From contig NZ_AUBE01000025.1 in assembly GCF_000429085.1 (NCBI RefSeq), positions 1 to 64,000 on the forward strand: 64,000 nt of DNA. The letters run 5' to 3'. The notes below the pieces were generated by a model. The model worked only from the letters and a program-made list of their open reading frames with translations, was not told the origin of the DNA and ran no database searches. This document shows, piece after piece, positions 15,688-24,293 of this stretch. The translations under genes and the position numbers were made by a program. The stretch comes from Streptomyces flavidovirens DSM 40150 (GTDB taxonomy: Bacteria > Actinomycetota > Actinomycetes > Streptomycetales > Streptomycetaceae). How positions within the stretch are numbered: the first letter of the stretch is position 1; each line of letters begins with the position of its first letter.

Positions 15688-17385
15688 CTAGCCGAGCAGG
15701 CCGCCGATCACCCTGCCGCCGTTGCCGCCGCTCCCGCTGCCGCCACCACTGCTGCCGCCGCTGCCGCCCGTGGTGCCGCCGTCGGTGCCGCCGCCCGTCG
15801 TGCCGCCACCGGTGGTGCCGCCGCCGCCTGTGGTCCCGCCGCTGCCCGCGCCGCCGCTGGACGTCGGTCCGGCGCTGGTGGTGGGCGGCTGCGGAGCCGG
15901 GGGCTGCTGCCGGGGCGGGGCCTGGCCCGCCGTGCTGCCCTGCGTCGCGGTCGGCCGCTGGGATTCCGTGCCGACGGTGCCGGTCTCGCGGACGGCGCCC
16001 GGCGTCGTGGCCGTGGCCGAGGGGCCGGCGGAGCTGCTCGCGGAGGGAGCGGGGCTTCGGCCGGTCGGGCCCTGCGAGGCACGGCCCGAGGCGCCGCCGG
16101 TCTCCTGGGGCAGCGGGGCGCCGGGGAGGTGGTTGGTCGGGTCGTCGTTCGGACCGGGCACGGTCACCAGGTCCGAGGACCGTACGGCCCCGCCCAGCAT
16201 CGAGCCGATGAGCAAAGTAAGTCCGACCACCAGGGAGGCGACGACGGCGCCGCGCCGCAGTACGCGCCGTCGCAGCTCCCACAGTTCCGAGCGCGGCCCG
16301 AGCTTGCGCCAGGCCTCGCCGGCGAGACGGCCGTCGATGGAGTAGACGGGCGCGCCGGCGATGATCAGCGGCGACCAGGCGGCGAGGTAGATGATGTCCG
16401 GCGCGTCGTACGCCGGTACGGTCTTCCAGCTCACCGTCATGAGCAGCGCGGCGGACAGCAGCGTCCCGAAGCAGGCGGCGACCCGCTGCCACAGTCCCAG
16501 CACCGTCAGCACGCCGACGACGACCTGGAGGAACGCCACGGTCAGGCCGGCGCCCACCGGGTGGCTCAGCGCGAAGTCGCGCAGCGGCTCGGCGACGGTC
16601 CAGGGGTGCAGCGACGTGAGCCACTTGACCATGGAGCCGCGCTCGCCGCCGTCGAAGTAGACGGGGTCGCAGAGCTTGCCCATGCCGGCGTAGATGGAGA
16701 TGAATCCGAGGAACACCCGCAGTGGCAGCAGCACCACGCCGAGGTTCATGCGCCGACCGGGGTAGTACGCGTGCCGGACCGGGTCGGCGCCGTTGCGGCG
16801 GATGCGCTCGTTCTCCGCGCCGTACTCGTCGTCGTCCGCGAACTCGTCGTCGTCGAACTCCCTGCCGGCGTGGGCGTCTTCGCCGTTCCGGTCGGGGGCG
16901 TCGTACGCGCCGACGGCCTGCCTCGTCCGGGGCAGCATCGGCGTCCGGGGCGGCTCGGAGGCGCGCGGCCCGATGACGGTGGGGATCGCCGCGGTGTCGT
17001 CCGCGTTCTCGTCCGCGGGGAGCCGGGGGATGACCTGCGTGGCGCCGCTGTCGAGGCGCTCGCCGGCGGAGGAGTTCCGTACGGCCTGGAGCAGCCCCGT
17101 CGCGCCGGGGTCTCCCGGCTCGGACTTCCCGCTCCAGACGACGGGCGCCCGCCGCCGGACGATGGCCGTGCCGGCCATCGCCGGCATGCGCGCCGTGTCC
17201 CCCGGCCCACTGCTCACACCGCCCGCCCCCGCGTACGGCGGGACGGGACGCCGGCTCGAGGCTGGGGCGAGCTGCACGCGGAAGCTGGCGTGGTTGACGA
17301 TGACCTGCGCTGGATCGCAGGGCACCTTGACCATGCTCAGGGCGGGCTGATCGTCGAACCCGGGTGTTCTGGTGTCCACACTCAT
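15688..17385 (-). CDS. DoxX family membrane protein with long low-complexity tails
   Basis: This 565-residue protein has three parts. A soluble, disordered, acidic N-terminal region spans about 1-205 and includes REFDDDEFADDDEYG. A DoxX membrane core of four to five helices spans about 213-390 (LGVVLLPLRVFLGFISIYAGMGKL, then LTVAFLQVVVGVLTVLGLW). A Ser/Thr/Pro/Gly-rich C-terminus (about 400-565) ends in long GG-T/S repeats. DoxX proteins are small membrane proteins tied to redox or thiosulfate-quinone chemistry and, in mycobacteria, to superoxide detoxification with SodA. Both extensions are much longer than the family norm (about 140 residues). The C-terminal Gly/Ser tail could be extracellular. 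It is the last gene of the leftward run after rlmB. Confidence 0.85.
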   Translation of the reverse strand: MSVDTRTPGFDDQPALSMVKVPCDPAQVIVNHASFRVQLAPASSRRPVPPYAGAGGVSSGPGDTARMPAMAGTAIVRRRAPVVWSGKSEPGDPGATGLLQAVRNSSAGERLDSGATQVIPRLPADENADDTAAIPTVIGPRASEPPRTPMLPRTRQAVGAYDAPDRNGEDAHAGREFDDDEFADDDEYGAENERIRRNGADPVRHAYYPGRRMNLGVVLLPLRVFLGFISIYAGMGKLCDPVYFDGGERGSMVKWLTSLHPWTVAEPLRDFALSHPVGAGLTVAFLQVVVGVLTVLGLWQRVAACFGTLLSAALLMTVSWKTVPAYDAPDIIYLAAWSPLIIAGAPVYSIDGRLAGEAWRKLGPRSELWELRRRVLRRGAVVASLVVGLTLLIGSMLGGAVRSSDLVTVPGPNDDPTNHLPGAPLPQETGGASGRASQGPTGRSPAPSASSSAGPSATATTPGAVRETGTVGTESQRPTATQGSTAGQAPPRQQPPAPQPPTTSAGPTSSGGAGSGGTTGGGGTTGGGTTGGGTDGGTTGGSGGSSGGGSGSGGNGGRVIGGLLG

Positions 17386-17493
17386 CTAACCGAGGGACGT
17401 GTGGTTAGGACACTGCCTTGACGCCTCCGATCTGTCCGAGACCCGTCAAGACCCCCTTACTGGGACATAACCGACTTCTCCCTCGGTCCCCGG

Positions 17494-18450
17494 TCAACGC
17501 CTGCGCTGCGCCGCCTCCCAGAGCACGATGCCCGCCGCCACACCGGCGTTCAGCGACTCGGCGCCGCCCGGCATCGGGATGCGCACGAGGTAGTCGCACG
17601 TTTCGCCGACGAGGCGGCCGAGGCCCTTGCCCTCGCTGCCGATGACGATGACGACCGGGCCGCCGAGCTGCTCCAGGTCCTGGACCGTGTGCTCGCCGTC
17701 GGCCGCCAGGCCCACGACCGTGATCCCGGCCTTCTGGTAGCCCTCCAGGGCGCGCGTCAGGTTGGTGACGCGGGAGACCGGCGTACGGGCCGCCGTACCG
17801 GCGGACGACTTCCACGCACCGGCCGTCATGCCCGCCGCGCGGCGCTCCGGCACGACCACGCCGTGCCCGCCGAACGCGGAGACGGAACGGACGATCGCGC
17901 CGAGGTTGCGCGGGTCGGTCACGCCGTCGAGGGCGACGATCAGCGGGTCCTCGTGCTTGTCGTACGCCGCCGCCGTGAGGTCGTCCGGGTGCGCGTACTC
18001 GTACGGGGGGACCTGGAGGACGAGGCCCTGGTGGTTCAGGCCGTTCGTCATCCGGTCGAGCTCCGGACGCGGAGCCTCCATCAGGTTGATGTTGCCGCGC
18101 TCGCCCGCGAGCTGGAGCGCCTCGCGCACCCGCTCGTCGTTGTCGATGTACTGCTGGACGTACAGCGTGGTCGCCGGGACGCCGTCGCGCAGCGCCTCGA
18201 AGACCGGGTTGCGGCCGACGACCATCTCGGACGTCCCCTTGACGCCGCCGCGCCGGGGCGCGGGGCGGCGGACCGCGGCCTGCTTGGCCTTGGCGGTGGC
18301 GATGCGGTTCTTCTTGTGCTTCTTGCGCGCCTCGGCGGGCGGCGTCGGGCCCCTGCCTTCAAGGCCCTTGCGCCGCTGGCCACCGCTGCCGACCGTAGCG
18401 CCCTTCTTGTTGGACGTGCGGCGGTTCCTGCGCTGGCTGTTCCCGGCCAT
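17494..18450 (-). CDS. rlmB: 23S rRNA (guanosine-2'-O-)-methyltransferase RlmB
   Basis: This 318-residue SpoU/TrmH-family methyltransferase begins with a basic extension (1-75, MAGNSQRRNRRTSNKKGATVG onward) that probably contacts rRNA. The N-terminal substrate-binding domain follows (VGRNPVFEALRDGVPATTLYV), then the SPOUT knot with motifs DPRNLGAIVRSVSAFG, VIGSEGKGLGRLV and IPMPGGAESLNAGVAAGIVLWE. RlmB methylates the ribose of G2251 in the 23S peptidyl-transferase loop. It lies 82 bases downstream of cysS on the same strand, a linkage conserved in actinobacteria. Confidence 0.93.
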   Translation of the reverse strand: MAGNSQRRNRRTSNKKGATVGSGGQRRKGLEGRGPTPPAEARKKHKKNRIATAKAKQAAVRRPAPRRGGVKGTSEMVVGRNPVFEALRDGVPATTLYVQQYIDNDERVREALQLAGERGNINLMEAPRPELDRMTNGLNHQGLVLQVPPYEYAHPDDLTAAAYDKHEDPLIVALDGVTDPRNLGAIVRSVSAFGGHGVVVPERRAAGMTAGAWKSSAGTAARTPVSRVTNLTRALEGYQKAGITVVGLAADGEHTVQDLEQLGGPVVIVIGSEGKGLGRLVGETCDYLVRIPMPGGAESLNAGVAAGIVLWEAAQRRR

Positions 18451-18532
18451 GACCTGTTACCTGTTCCGTTGCTTCAGACGTGCGTACGTATAAGTGAAAG
18501 TGTGCCCCGCTCGGCGTCGCCGGGCGCGCCGG

Positions 18533-19939
18533 TCAGCGCGAACCGAGGGTCCATCGCGGGCCCGACGGGCTGTCCTCGATGACGAGACCGGCCTGCTGGA
18601 GCTGGTCCCGGATGGCGTCGGCCGCGGCCCAGTCCTTGCGGTCACGGGCCGACTGACGCTGGTCGAGTACGAGGCGTACGAGCGTGTCCACGACCCCGTG
18701 GAGGTCCTCGCCGCGCTCCGTGCCGCCGCCCGACCACTGCTCGGCGAGCGGGTCGAGGCCGAGGACGCCGAGCATCGCCCGTACCTCCGCGAGCCGCGCG
18801 ACGGCCTCGTCCTTGTCGTCGGCGGCCAGCGCGGAATTGCCCTGGCGCACGGTGGTGTGGACGATCGCGAGCGCCTGCGGGACGCCGAGGTCGTCGTCCA
18901 TCGCCTCGGCGAAGGCGGGCGGGACCTCCGCCGAGGGCTCGACGACGCCCCCCGCCTTCTCCATCACGCGCTGGACGAAGCCCTCGATGCGCGCGAAGGC
19001 GGACTCGGCCTCGCGCAGGGCTTCCTCGCTGTACTCGATGGTGGAGCGGTAGTGCGGCGTACCGAGGTAGTAGCGCAGCACGATGGGGCGCCACGCCTTG
19101 ACCATCTCGCTGACGAGGACCGAGTTGCCCAGCGACTTCGACATCTTCTCGCCGGCCATGGTGACCCAGTGGTTGTGCACCCAGTACGTGGCGAAGTCGT
19201 CACCGAAGGCCTTGGCCTGGGCGATCTCGTTCTCGTGGTGCGGGAAGATCAGGTCGATTCCGCCACCGTGGATGTCGAACGCCTTGCCCAGGTACTTGTG
19301 GGCCATCGCGGAGCACTCCAGGTGCCAGCCGGGACGCCCGCGTCCCCACGGGGTCTCCCAGCTCGGCTCGCCGGGCTTCGCGGCCTTCCACATGGCGAAG
19401 TCGCGCGGGTCGCGCTTGCCGGTCTCGCCCTCGCCGGACGGCTGGAGGAGGTTGTCCAGGTCCTGGTTGGAGAGCTCCAGGTAGCCGGGGTACGAGCGCA
19501 CGTCGAAGTAGACGTTCCCGTCGGCCTCGTACGCGTGCCCGCGCTCGATGAGGCCGCGCATCATCTCGACCATCTCGGTGATGTGGCCGGTGGCGCGGGG
19601 CTCGTAGGTGGGCGGGAGGCAGCCGAGGGCGGCGTAGCCGTCGTTGAAGGCGCGCTCGTTCTCGTACCCGATCGACCACCAGGGGCGGCCCTGCTCCGCC
19701 GACTTCTTGATGATCTTGTCGTCGATGTCCGTGACGTTGCGGATGAACGTGACGTCGTAGCCGCGGTAGGTGAACCAGCGGCGCATGATGTCGAAGTTGA
19801 GGCCCGACCTGATGTGGCCGATGTGCGGGGCGGCCTGCACGGTAGCGCCACAGAGGTAGATCGAGACGCAGCCCGGTGTGAGCGGGGAGAAGTCGCGAGT
19901 CTGCCGGGCGCTGGTGTCGTACAGCCGAATAGTCACCAC
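18533..19939 (-). CDS. cysS: Cysteinyl-tRNA synthetase
   Basis: This 468-residue class I synthetase has HIGH at 39-42 (APHIGHIRSG), the zinc ligand Cys30 in YLCGATV, and WHLECSAMA carrying further zinc ligands. The KMSKS motif is EKMSKSLGNSV. It charges tRNA-Cys. The length matches bacterial CysRS rather than the shorter mycothiol ligase MshC, and the full C-terminal DALR/anticodon region is present. The start is GTG-GTG-ACT at 19939. It is transcribed after ispD-ispF and before rlmB. Confidence 0.96.
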   Translation of the reverse strand: MVTIRLYDTSARQTRDFSPLTPGCVSIYLCGATVQAAPHIGHIRSGLNFDIMRRWFTYRGYDVTFIRNVTDIDDKIIKKSAEQGRPWWSIGYENERAFNDGYAALGCLPPTYEPRATGHITEMVEMMRGLIERGHAYEADGNVYFDVRSYPGYLELSNQDLDNLLQPSGEGETGKRDPRDFAMWKAAKPGEPSWETPWGRGRPGWHLECSAMAHKYLGKAFDIHGGGIDLIFPHHENEIAQAKAFGDDFATYWVHNHWVTMAGEKMSKSLGNSVLVSEMVKAWRPIVLRYYLGTPHYRSTIEYSEEALREAESAFARIEGFVQRVMEKAGGVVEPSAEVPPAFAEAMDDDLGVPQALAIVHTTVRQGNSALAADDKDEAVARLAEVRAMLGVLGLDPLAEQWSGGGTERGEDLHGVVDTLVRLVLDQRQSARDRKDWAAADAIRDQLQQAGLVIEDSPSGPRWTLGSR

Positions 19940-20022
19940 ACCAGGGTAGTGGGCGGACGACAGTGCCTAGCGACCCTTTCCTGTACGGGGGCGGCGGGGC
20001 GGGCGGACTGGCGCCCGCAACC

Positions 20023-20090
20023 ATCCAGCCCCTCCGGCGTTTGAGGAGCGGGGTCTGGGGCAGCGCCCCAGTTTCGGGAAGGGGCGGGTA
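20023..20090. repeat. REP-like intergenic element of Streptomyces type
   Basis: The cysS-ispF gap carries ATCCAGCCCCTCCGGCGTTT then GAGGAGCGGGGTCTGGGG and CAGCGCCCCAG. It includes a hairpin CTGGGGC-AGC-GCCCCAG at 20055-20071 and the complementary CTCC/GGAG pair around GGCGTTT. I recall near-identical sequences between genes in many Streptomyces genomes. That recollection is not a search result. Confidence 0.6.
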
Positions 20091-20134
20091 GGGGAACAGC
20101 GCCGCAGGCCCGCCCCGCTCAGCCCGTGCGAACC

Positions 20135-20653
20135 TCAGCCCGTGCGAACGACCAGCGCCGTCGCGATCGCCGCAAGCCCCTCGCCGCGCCCCGTGAAGCC
20201 GAGGCCGTCGGACGTCGCGGCCGACAGCGAAACCGGCGCACCGACCGCCGCGGAGAGCACCTTCTGCGCCTCCTCCCGCCGCTTGCCGATCTTCGGCCGT
20301 ACGCCGACGACCTGGACGGCGACGTTCCCGATCCCGAAGCCTTCGGACCGTACGATCCGCGCCGCTTCCGTCAGCAGGGTGATGCCCGACGCACCGGACC
20401 ACTCGGGACGCCCCGTGCCGAAGTGCGCTCCGAGGTCACCGAGACCGGCGGCGGAGAAGAGCGCGTTGCAGGCGGCGTGCGCCACCACGTCGGCGTCCGA
20501 GTGGCCGGCGAGGCCGGGCCCCTCGCCCTCCCAGAGCAGGCCGCCGCACCACAGCTCGCGGCCTTCCTCGAAGGCGTGGATGTCCGTGCCGATGCCGACC
20601 TGCGGCAGCGGGGGAACGGGACCGGGAACGACCGGGGGAAGCTCAGAAGCCAT
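20135..20653 (-). CDS. ispF: 2-C-methyl-D-erythritol 2,4-cyclodiphosphate synthase
   Basis: This 172-residue protein of the MEP isoprenoid pathway converts 4-diphosphocytidyl-methylerythritol 2-phosphate to the cyclodiphosphate. The metal ligands are visible in GIGTDIHAF (about residues 20-28) and the conserved AGHSDADVVAHAACNALFSAAGLGD. DLGAHF and the C-terminal TSDGLGFTGRGEGLAAIA are also diagnostic. The N-terminus has a 17-residue Pro-rich extension beyond the usual length (about 158). The start overlaps the end of ispD by 11 bp, so the two are translated together. Confidence 0.96.
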   Translation of the reverse strand: MASELPPVVPGPVPPLPQVGIGTDIHAFEEGRELWCGGLLWEGEGPGLAGHSDADVVAHAACNALFSAAGLGDLGAHFGTGRPEWSGASGITLLTEAARIVRSEGFGIGNVAVQVVGVRPKIGKRREEAQKVLSAAVGAPVSLSAATSDGLGFTGRGEGLAAIATALVVRTG

Positions 20654-21398
20654 CGTGGGCCCTCCTGCGGGCGAGTACCGCCTCGGCCAGGACGAGGTCC
20701 AGCGGCCGGGTCACCTTGAATGCCTCTTCGTGGCCGGGTACGACCACGACCTGCACGCCGAGCCGCTCGACCATGCCGGCGCAGTCCGTCGCGCCTTCCC
20801 CGCTCGCCGCGATCGTCTCGTGCGCGCGCACGAGCGTGGCGCGGTCGAAGCCCTGCGGAGTCTGTACGGCGCGCAGCCTGGCCCGCTCGGGCGTGGCGAC
20901 GACCGGCTCGGGCGCGCCCTTCTCCCCGGGCTCGACCTCCTTGACGGTGTCGGCGAGCGGCATGGCGGGTACCACGGCCGGCGCTCCGTCGCGTACGGCC
21001 TCGATGACCGAGTCGACGGTGTCGACCGGCACGAGCGGGCGGGCGGCGTCGTGCACGAGGACGGCGGTGATGTCGGCGGGCAGCGCGGCGAGTCCGAGCC
21101 GCACCGACTCCTGGCGGGTCTCACCGCCCGGTACGACGATGAAGTCCGTCCGCTCGGGCAGCGCGTGTTCGGCGAGGAGGTTCTTCACCTCTACGGCGCC
21201 GTCTTTCGGGGCCACCACGACGACGAGGGAGACGGCCCTGGAGTTGGCCATGGCCCGTACCGCGTGGATCAGCATGGGGGTGCCGCTCAGCGCGCGGAGC
21301 GCCTTCGGCGCGCCCGGGCCCAGCCGTACCCCGCGGCCGGCCGCGGGGATCACGGCGGCGGTGCGCGGAGTGGACGGGGGACGGGATTCGTCTGTCAT
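20643..21398 (-). CDS. ispD: 2-C-methyl-D-erythritol 4-phosphate cytidylyltransferase
   Basis: This 251-residue cytidylyltransferase has the CTP-binding loop AAVIPAAGRGVRLGPGAPKAL (about 14-34), the conserved VLVHDAARPLVP and the VQTPQGFDRATLVRAH motif. It makes CDP-methylerythritol, the step two before IspF, with which it overlaps by 11 bp. The carD-ispD-ispF-cysS order is a common actinobacterial arrangement. The ATG at 21398 opens MTDESRPPSTPRTAAVIPAAG; the first 13 residues are a variable lead-in. Confidence 0.96.
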   Translation of the reverse strand: MTDESRPPSTPRTAAVIPAAGRGVRLGPGAPKALRALSGTPMLIHAVRAMANSRAVSLVVVVAPKDGAVEVKNLLAEHALPERTDFIVVPGGETRQESVRLGLAALPADITAVLVHDAARPLVPVDTVDSVIEAVRDGAPAVVPAMPLADTVKEVEPGEKGAPEPVVATPERARLRAVQTPQGFDRATLVRAHETIAASGEGATDCAGMVERLGVQVVVVPGHEEAFKVTRPLDLVLAEAVLARRRAHDGF

Positions 21399-21775
21399 CT
21401 GTAGCTCCGGGGCCGAAAAGCTTCGGGAACGGGTTCGGGTCCGCCAGGTTTGTGTCCGCGGCGTTCATGGGTATGCGCACAGCGTGCCGGGCGCGATGCC
21501 TTGACCGGCCCCTTCCGTGACGACTGGTCGAGGCCAGCAGCCCGGGCCCGGCACACCGGAGCCCGAAGCACCGAAGCACCAAGGGATCAAGGCATCGCGG
21601 GCGCGCGAAAGATCAGCGGGGCTGATCTGCGGGACCGGGGATCAGGCGCGCGCCGTGCACGCAAGCGCAGTGAACGCAACATGCCGCAGCGCCCGCAACA
21701 AGGGCCGGAGACCTTGCCGGCGGGCACCGCGGCATCGTTACTGGGTATCAGGGAAGGAGACCCTGCGACCCGGAG
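21399..21775. other. Non-coding carD-ispD spacer with a long-range inverted repeat
   Basis: I see no convincing gene in this 377-bp gap. It should hold the 3' end of carD mRNA and the ispD promoter. A 13-bp arm CGCGATGCCTTGA (21492-21504) is repeated inverted at 21587-21599, 82 bases apart. A compact hairpin GATCAGC-GGG-GCTGATC lies at 21611-21627. Nearby is a short tandem GAAGCACC-GAAGCACC (about 21565-21580). Confidence 0.6.
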
Positions 21776-22258
21776 TCAGGACGCGAGGACCTCGTCGAGC
21801 AGAGCCTCGGCCTTGTCTTCATTGGTGTTCTCCGCGAGTGCGAGCTCGCTCACCAGGATCTGGCGCGCCTTGGCGAGCATGCGCTTCTCACCTGCGGAGA
21901 GACCGCGCTCACGCTCACGGCGCCACAGGTCGCGCACTACCTCGGCGACCTTGATGACATCACCGGAGGCGAGCTTTTCGAGATTTGCCTTGTAGCGCCG
22001 GGACCAGTTCGTCGGCTCTTCGGCATACGGTGCGCGGAGCACCTCGAAGACCCGGTCGAGCCCTTCCTGACCGACTACATCGCGTACACCGACGAACTCC
22101 GCATTGTCCGCAGGCACACGAACAGTCAAGTCACCCTGGGCGACCTTGAGCACCAAGTAGGTCTTGTCCACGCCTTTGATCTGGCGAGTTTCGATAGCCT
22201 CGATCAGCGCGGCCCCGTGATGGGGATAGACCACGGTGTCGCCAACCTTGAACGTCAT
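21776..22258 (-). CDS. carD: CarD family RNA polymerase-binding regulator
   Basis: This 160-residue protein has an N-terminal RNAP-interacting Tudor-like domain (MTFKVGDTVVYPHHGAALI, about 1-60). The C-terminal helical DNA-binding domain includes the NWSRRYKANLEKLASGD segment and RRERERGLSAGEKRMLAKAR. Actinobacterial CarD binds the RNAP beta subunit and stabilises the open complex at many promoters, especially rRNA. The length equals the essential mycobacterial CarD (about 162). It is divergent from the lipoprotein gene across a 566-bp spacer. Confidence 0.95.
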   Translation of the reverse strand: MTFKVGDTVVYPHHGAALIEAIETRQIKGVDKTYLVLKVAQGDLTVRVPADNAEFVGVRDVVGQEGLDRVFEVLRAPYAEEPTNWSRRYKANLEKLASGDVIKVAEVVRDLWRRERERGLSAGEKRMLAKARQILVSELALAENTNEDKAEALLDEVLAS

Positions 22259-22824
22259 GTGACAGGTACCCCTTCCGTGGCTATCCAGAGTAACACGGAT
22301 ACGGCTTCTTCTGAATGGCGTTTCCGCAGGTCAGGGCGTATCTCGGGGCTTGACAACAGCAACAGGAACGTGCTGCGCAGGCCTTCCGGAAGCGGGTATT
22401 CGCAGGTCGGAGCGGCTGTGCGGGCGGAGAGAAACGCGTACGTTACACACATCACGGAGCCCCCCGAAGAGGCCGAACGTCCCGTTTTGCCGGGTTCCAA
22501 GCGGTGAACTTGACGTACTCCGTTCGGCGACCGGTCACCCGTTCGGCCGGAATCGGGAATTGATCACGACGACCGTGATCAATTCCCCCGGCCCCCATAC
22601 ATTCCTTACGAATAATCCGCATGCGGGACGCACGTACGCCGCCCTGCGGATTTGTGAGCGCCGTACGAAACAAGCCGCCGCGTCACCGGTGGCCGGTATG
22701 GGCGGGCGGGGTGGGGCGGGTCGGGTGCGAGGGCCGGACGGCGGCTCGGTAACCTAAGCGCGCTGACACACCCTTAGGGCGGCTTTACGCCGCTCGAACC
22801 CGTCTAACAGGAGATGCCTCCGCC
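22259..22824. other. Long divergent spacer with a 33-bp palindrome
   Basis: This 566-bp non-coding region separates carD (leftward) and a lipoprotein gene (rightward). Its clearest element is a perfect 14-bp inverted repeat, GGGAATTGATCACG (22555-22568), ACGAC, then CGTGATCAATTCCC (22574-22587). It lies in a locally AT-richer stretch (about 22550-22620). The element is unexplained. It could be an operator or a hairpin. No tRNA or ORF with codon bias is seen. Confidence 0.6.
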
Positions 22825-23505
22825 GTGAGCCGCAGCCTTCGACGCGGTGCCCTCGCCGCCACCGCCATCGTGTTCTCGATCGCTTCGCTTGCCGCCTGTG
22901 GGGCGGGCAACGACGCGCAGACACTGCAAGTCAGGCCGGACAACGCCGCGGCCAGCGTCGACGACATCAAGATCCAAAACGCGACGATCGTCACCCAGCC
23001 CAAGCCCGACGCCGAGGGTCCCGCGGTCGTCACCGGCATGGTGTTCAACAACGGCACCAAGGCGGAGACGCTCGAAGCGATCACGCTGCCCGGCACCAGC
23101 GCCAAGGTGACGCTCAAGCCGGCCAAGGGCTCCGGCCCGCTGACCGTGCCCGCCGGCGGCTCGCTCCTCCTCGGCGGCAAGGGCAACGCCTCCGCCGTGA
23201 TCGAGAACGGCCGCGAGGCGGCGAAGGCCGGCGACGCGCAGCCCGTGCGCTTCGAGCTCAGCGAGACCGGCACGGTGGAGCTGCGGGCGTTCGTCGTCCC
23301 GGCGACGCACTACTTCAAGGACGTCGGCCCGAGCGAGCTCCCGAAGCCGCCGGCCCAGGCGCCGTCCGGCACGGCGACCACCACCCCCTCGGGCACCCCG
23401 ACGGGCGCGGCCACGGGCGCGGCGGGCGCCACGGCGTCGACGAGCCCGTCGAAGGGCGCCTCGGAGCCCGAGGACGACGCCGATGAGCACGGCGCGTCCC
23501 ACTGA
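22825..23505 (+). CDS. Predicted lipoprotein, DUF461 / copper-chaperone-like fold
   Basis: This 226-residue exported protein has a signal peptide ending in the lipobox LAAC (residues 22-25). A beta-sandwich region follows (about 35-170; VTGMVFNNGTKAETLEAITLPG, then VPAGGSLLLGG), resembling the DUF461/PCuAC-related proteins of actinobacteria. The C-terminal tail (about 178-226) is a disordered Pro/Thr/Ala/Gly linker ending in an acidic, His-containing DDADEHGASH. No Met/His copper motif is evident, so metal binding is not claimed. It starts with GTG after AACAGGAG. It is convergent with phoP across a strong terminator. Confidence 0.78.
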   Translation: MSRSLRRGALAATAIVFSIASLAACGAGNDAQTLQVRPDNAAASVDDIKIQNATIVTQPKPDAEGPAVVTGMVFNNGTKAETLEAITLPGTSAKVTLKPAKGSGPLTVPAGGSLLLGGKGNASAVIENGREAAKAGDAQPVRFELSETGTVELRAFVVPATHYFKDVGPSELPKPPAQAPSGTATTTPSGTPTGAATGAAGATASTSPSKGASEPEDDADEHGASH

Positions 23506-23535
23506 CGCCCGTACGCACGCGCAGCATCACGCGCA

Positions 23536-23595
23536 GCATGCTGAAGGGGGCGCTCCCGCCGGTTCGTACCGGCAAGAGCGCCCCCTTCAGCATGC
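23536..23595. terminator. Bidirectional terminator, 20-bp stem with nested hairpin
   Basis: A 20-base arm (23536-23555, GCATGCTGAAGGGGGCGCTC) pairs perfectly to 23576-23595. Between the arms is a second hairpin, GCCGGT-TCGT-ACCGGC (23558-23573). It ends both the lipoprotein gene and leftward phoP. Confidence 0.92.
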
Positions 23596-23612
23596 ATGAT
23601 CAGTTTTCGACT

Positions 23613-24293
23613 TTACGGCTCGAACTTGTAGCCCAGGCCGCGGACCGTCACCAGATATCTGGGCGCACCCGGGTCCGGTTCGATCTTGGCGCGCAGGCGC
23701 TTCACGTGGACGTCGAGGGTCTTGGTGTCGCCCACGTAGTCCGCGCCCCAGACGCGGTCGATCAGCTGCATGCGGGTGAGGACCCGGCCCGCGTTGCGCA
23801 GCAGCATCTCCAGGAGGTCGAACTCCTTCAGCGGGAGGTCGACCTTGCCGCCGCCTACCGTGACCACGTGGCGGTCGACGTCCATACGGACCGGACCGGC
23901 CTCCAGAGCGGCCGGAGTGACCTCCTCCGGCTCGCCGCGGCGGCGCAGGACCGCGCGGATGCGGGCGACCAGCTCCCGCGAGGAGAAGGGCTTGGTGACG
24001 TAGTCGTCGGCTCCTATCTCCAGGCCCACGACTTTGTCGATCTCGCTGTCTTTGGCGGTCACCATGATGACCGGGACATTGGAGTGGCTGCGGAGCTGTC
24101 GGCAGACCTCGGTGCCGGGCAGGCCGGGGAGCATCAGGTCCAGCAGGACGAGGTCGGCGCCGTTGCGCTCGAACTCGTCGAGCCCGTCGGGGCCGGTGGC
24201 CGCGATGGCGACCTCGAAGCCCTCCTTGCGGAGCATGTAGGACAGGGCGTCGCTGAAGGATTCCTCATCCTCGACGACGAGCACTCGGGTCAC
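23613..24293 (-). CDS. phoP: PhoP, phosphate response regulator
   Basis: This 226-residue OmpR-family regulator has a receiver domain (1-120) with EDE at 8-10, the phospho-acceptor Asp in VLLDLMLPG and Lys in DDYVTKPFS. A winged-helix domain (about 130-226) ends DTKTLDVHVKRLRAK and VRGLGYKFEP. The sequence and its location, overlapping phoR by 4 bp and divergent from phoU across a PHO box, identify it as the master regulator of phosphate starvation. In Streptomyces it also represses or activates nitrogen, cell-wall polymer and antibiotic genes. Confidence 0.96.
   Translation of the reverse strand: MTRVLVVEDEESFSDALSYMLRKEGFEVAIAATGPDGLDEFERNGADLVLLDLMLPGLPGTEVCRQLRSHSNVPVIMVTAKDSEIDKVVGLEIGADDYVTKPFSSRELVARIRAVLRRRGEPEEVTPAALEAGPVRMDVDRHVVTVGGGKVDLPLKEFDLLEMLLRNAGRVLTRMQLIDRVWGADYVGDTKTLDVHVKRLRAKIEPDPGAPRYLVTVRGLGYKFEP

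Noticed and set aside
18494..20044. A 516-codon plus-strand frame opposite cysS
   Set aside because: Val/Arg/Gly-rich antisense shadow, while cysS has HIGH and KMSKS motifs.
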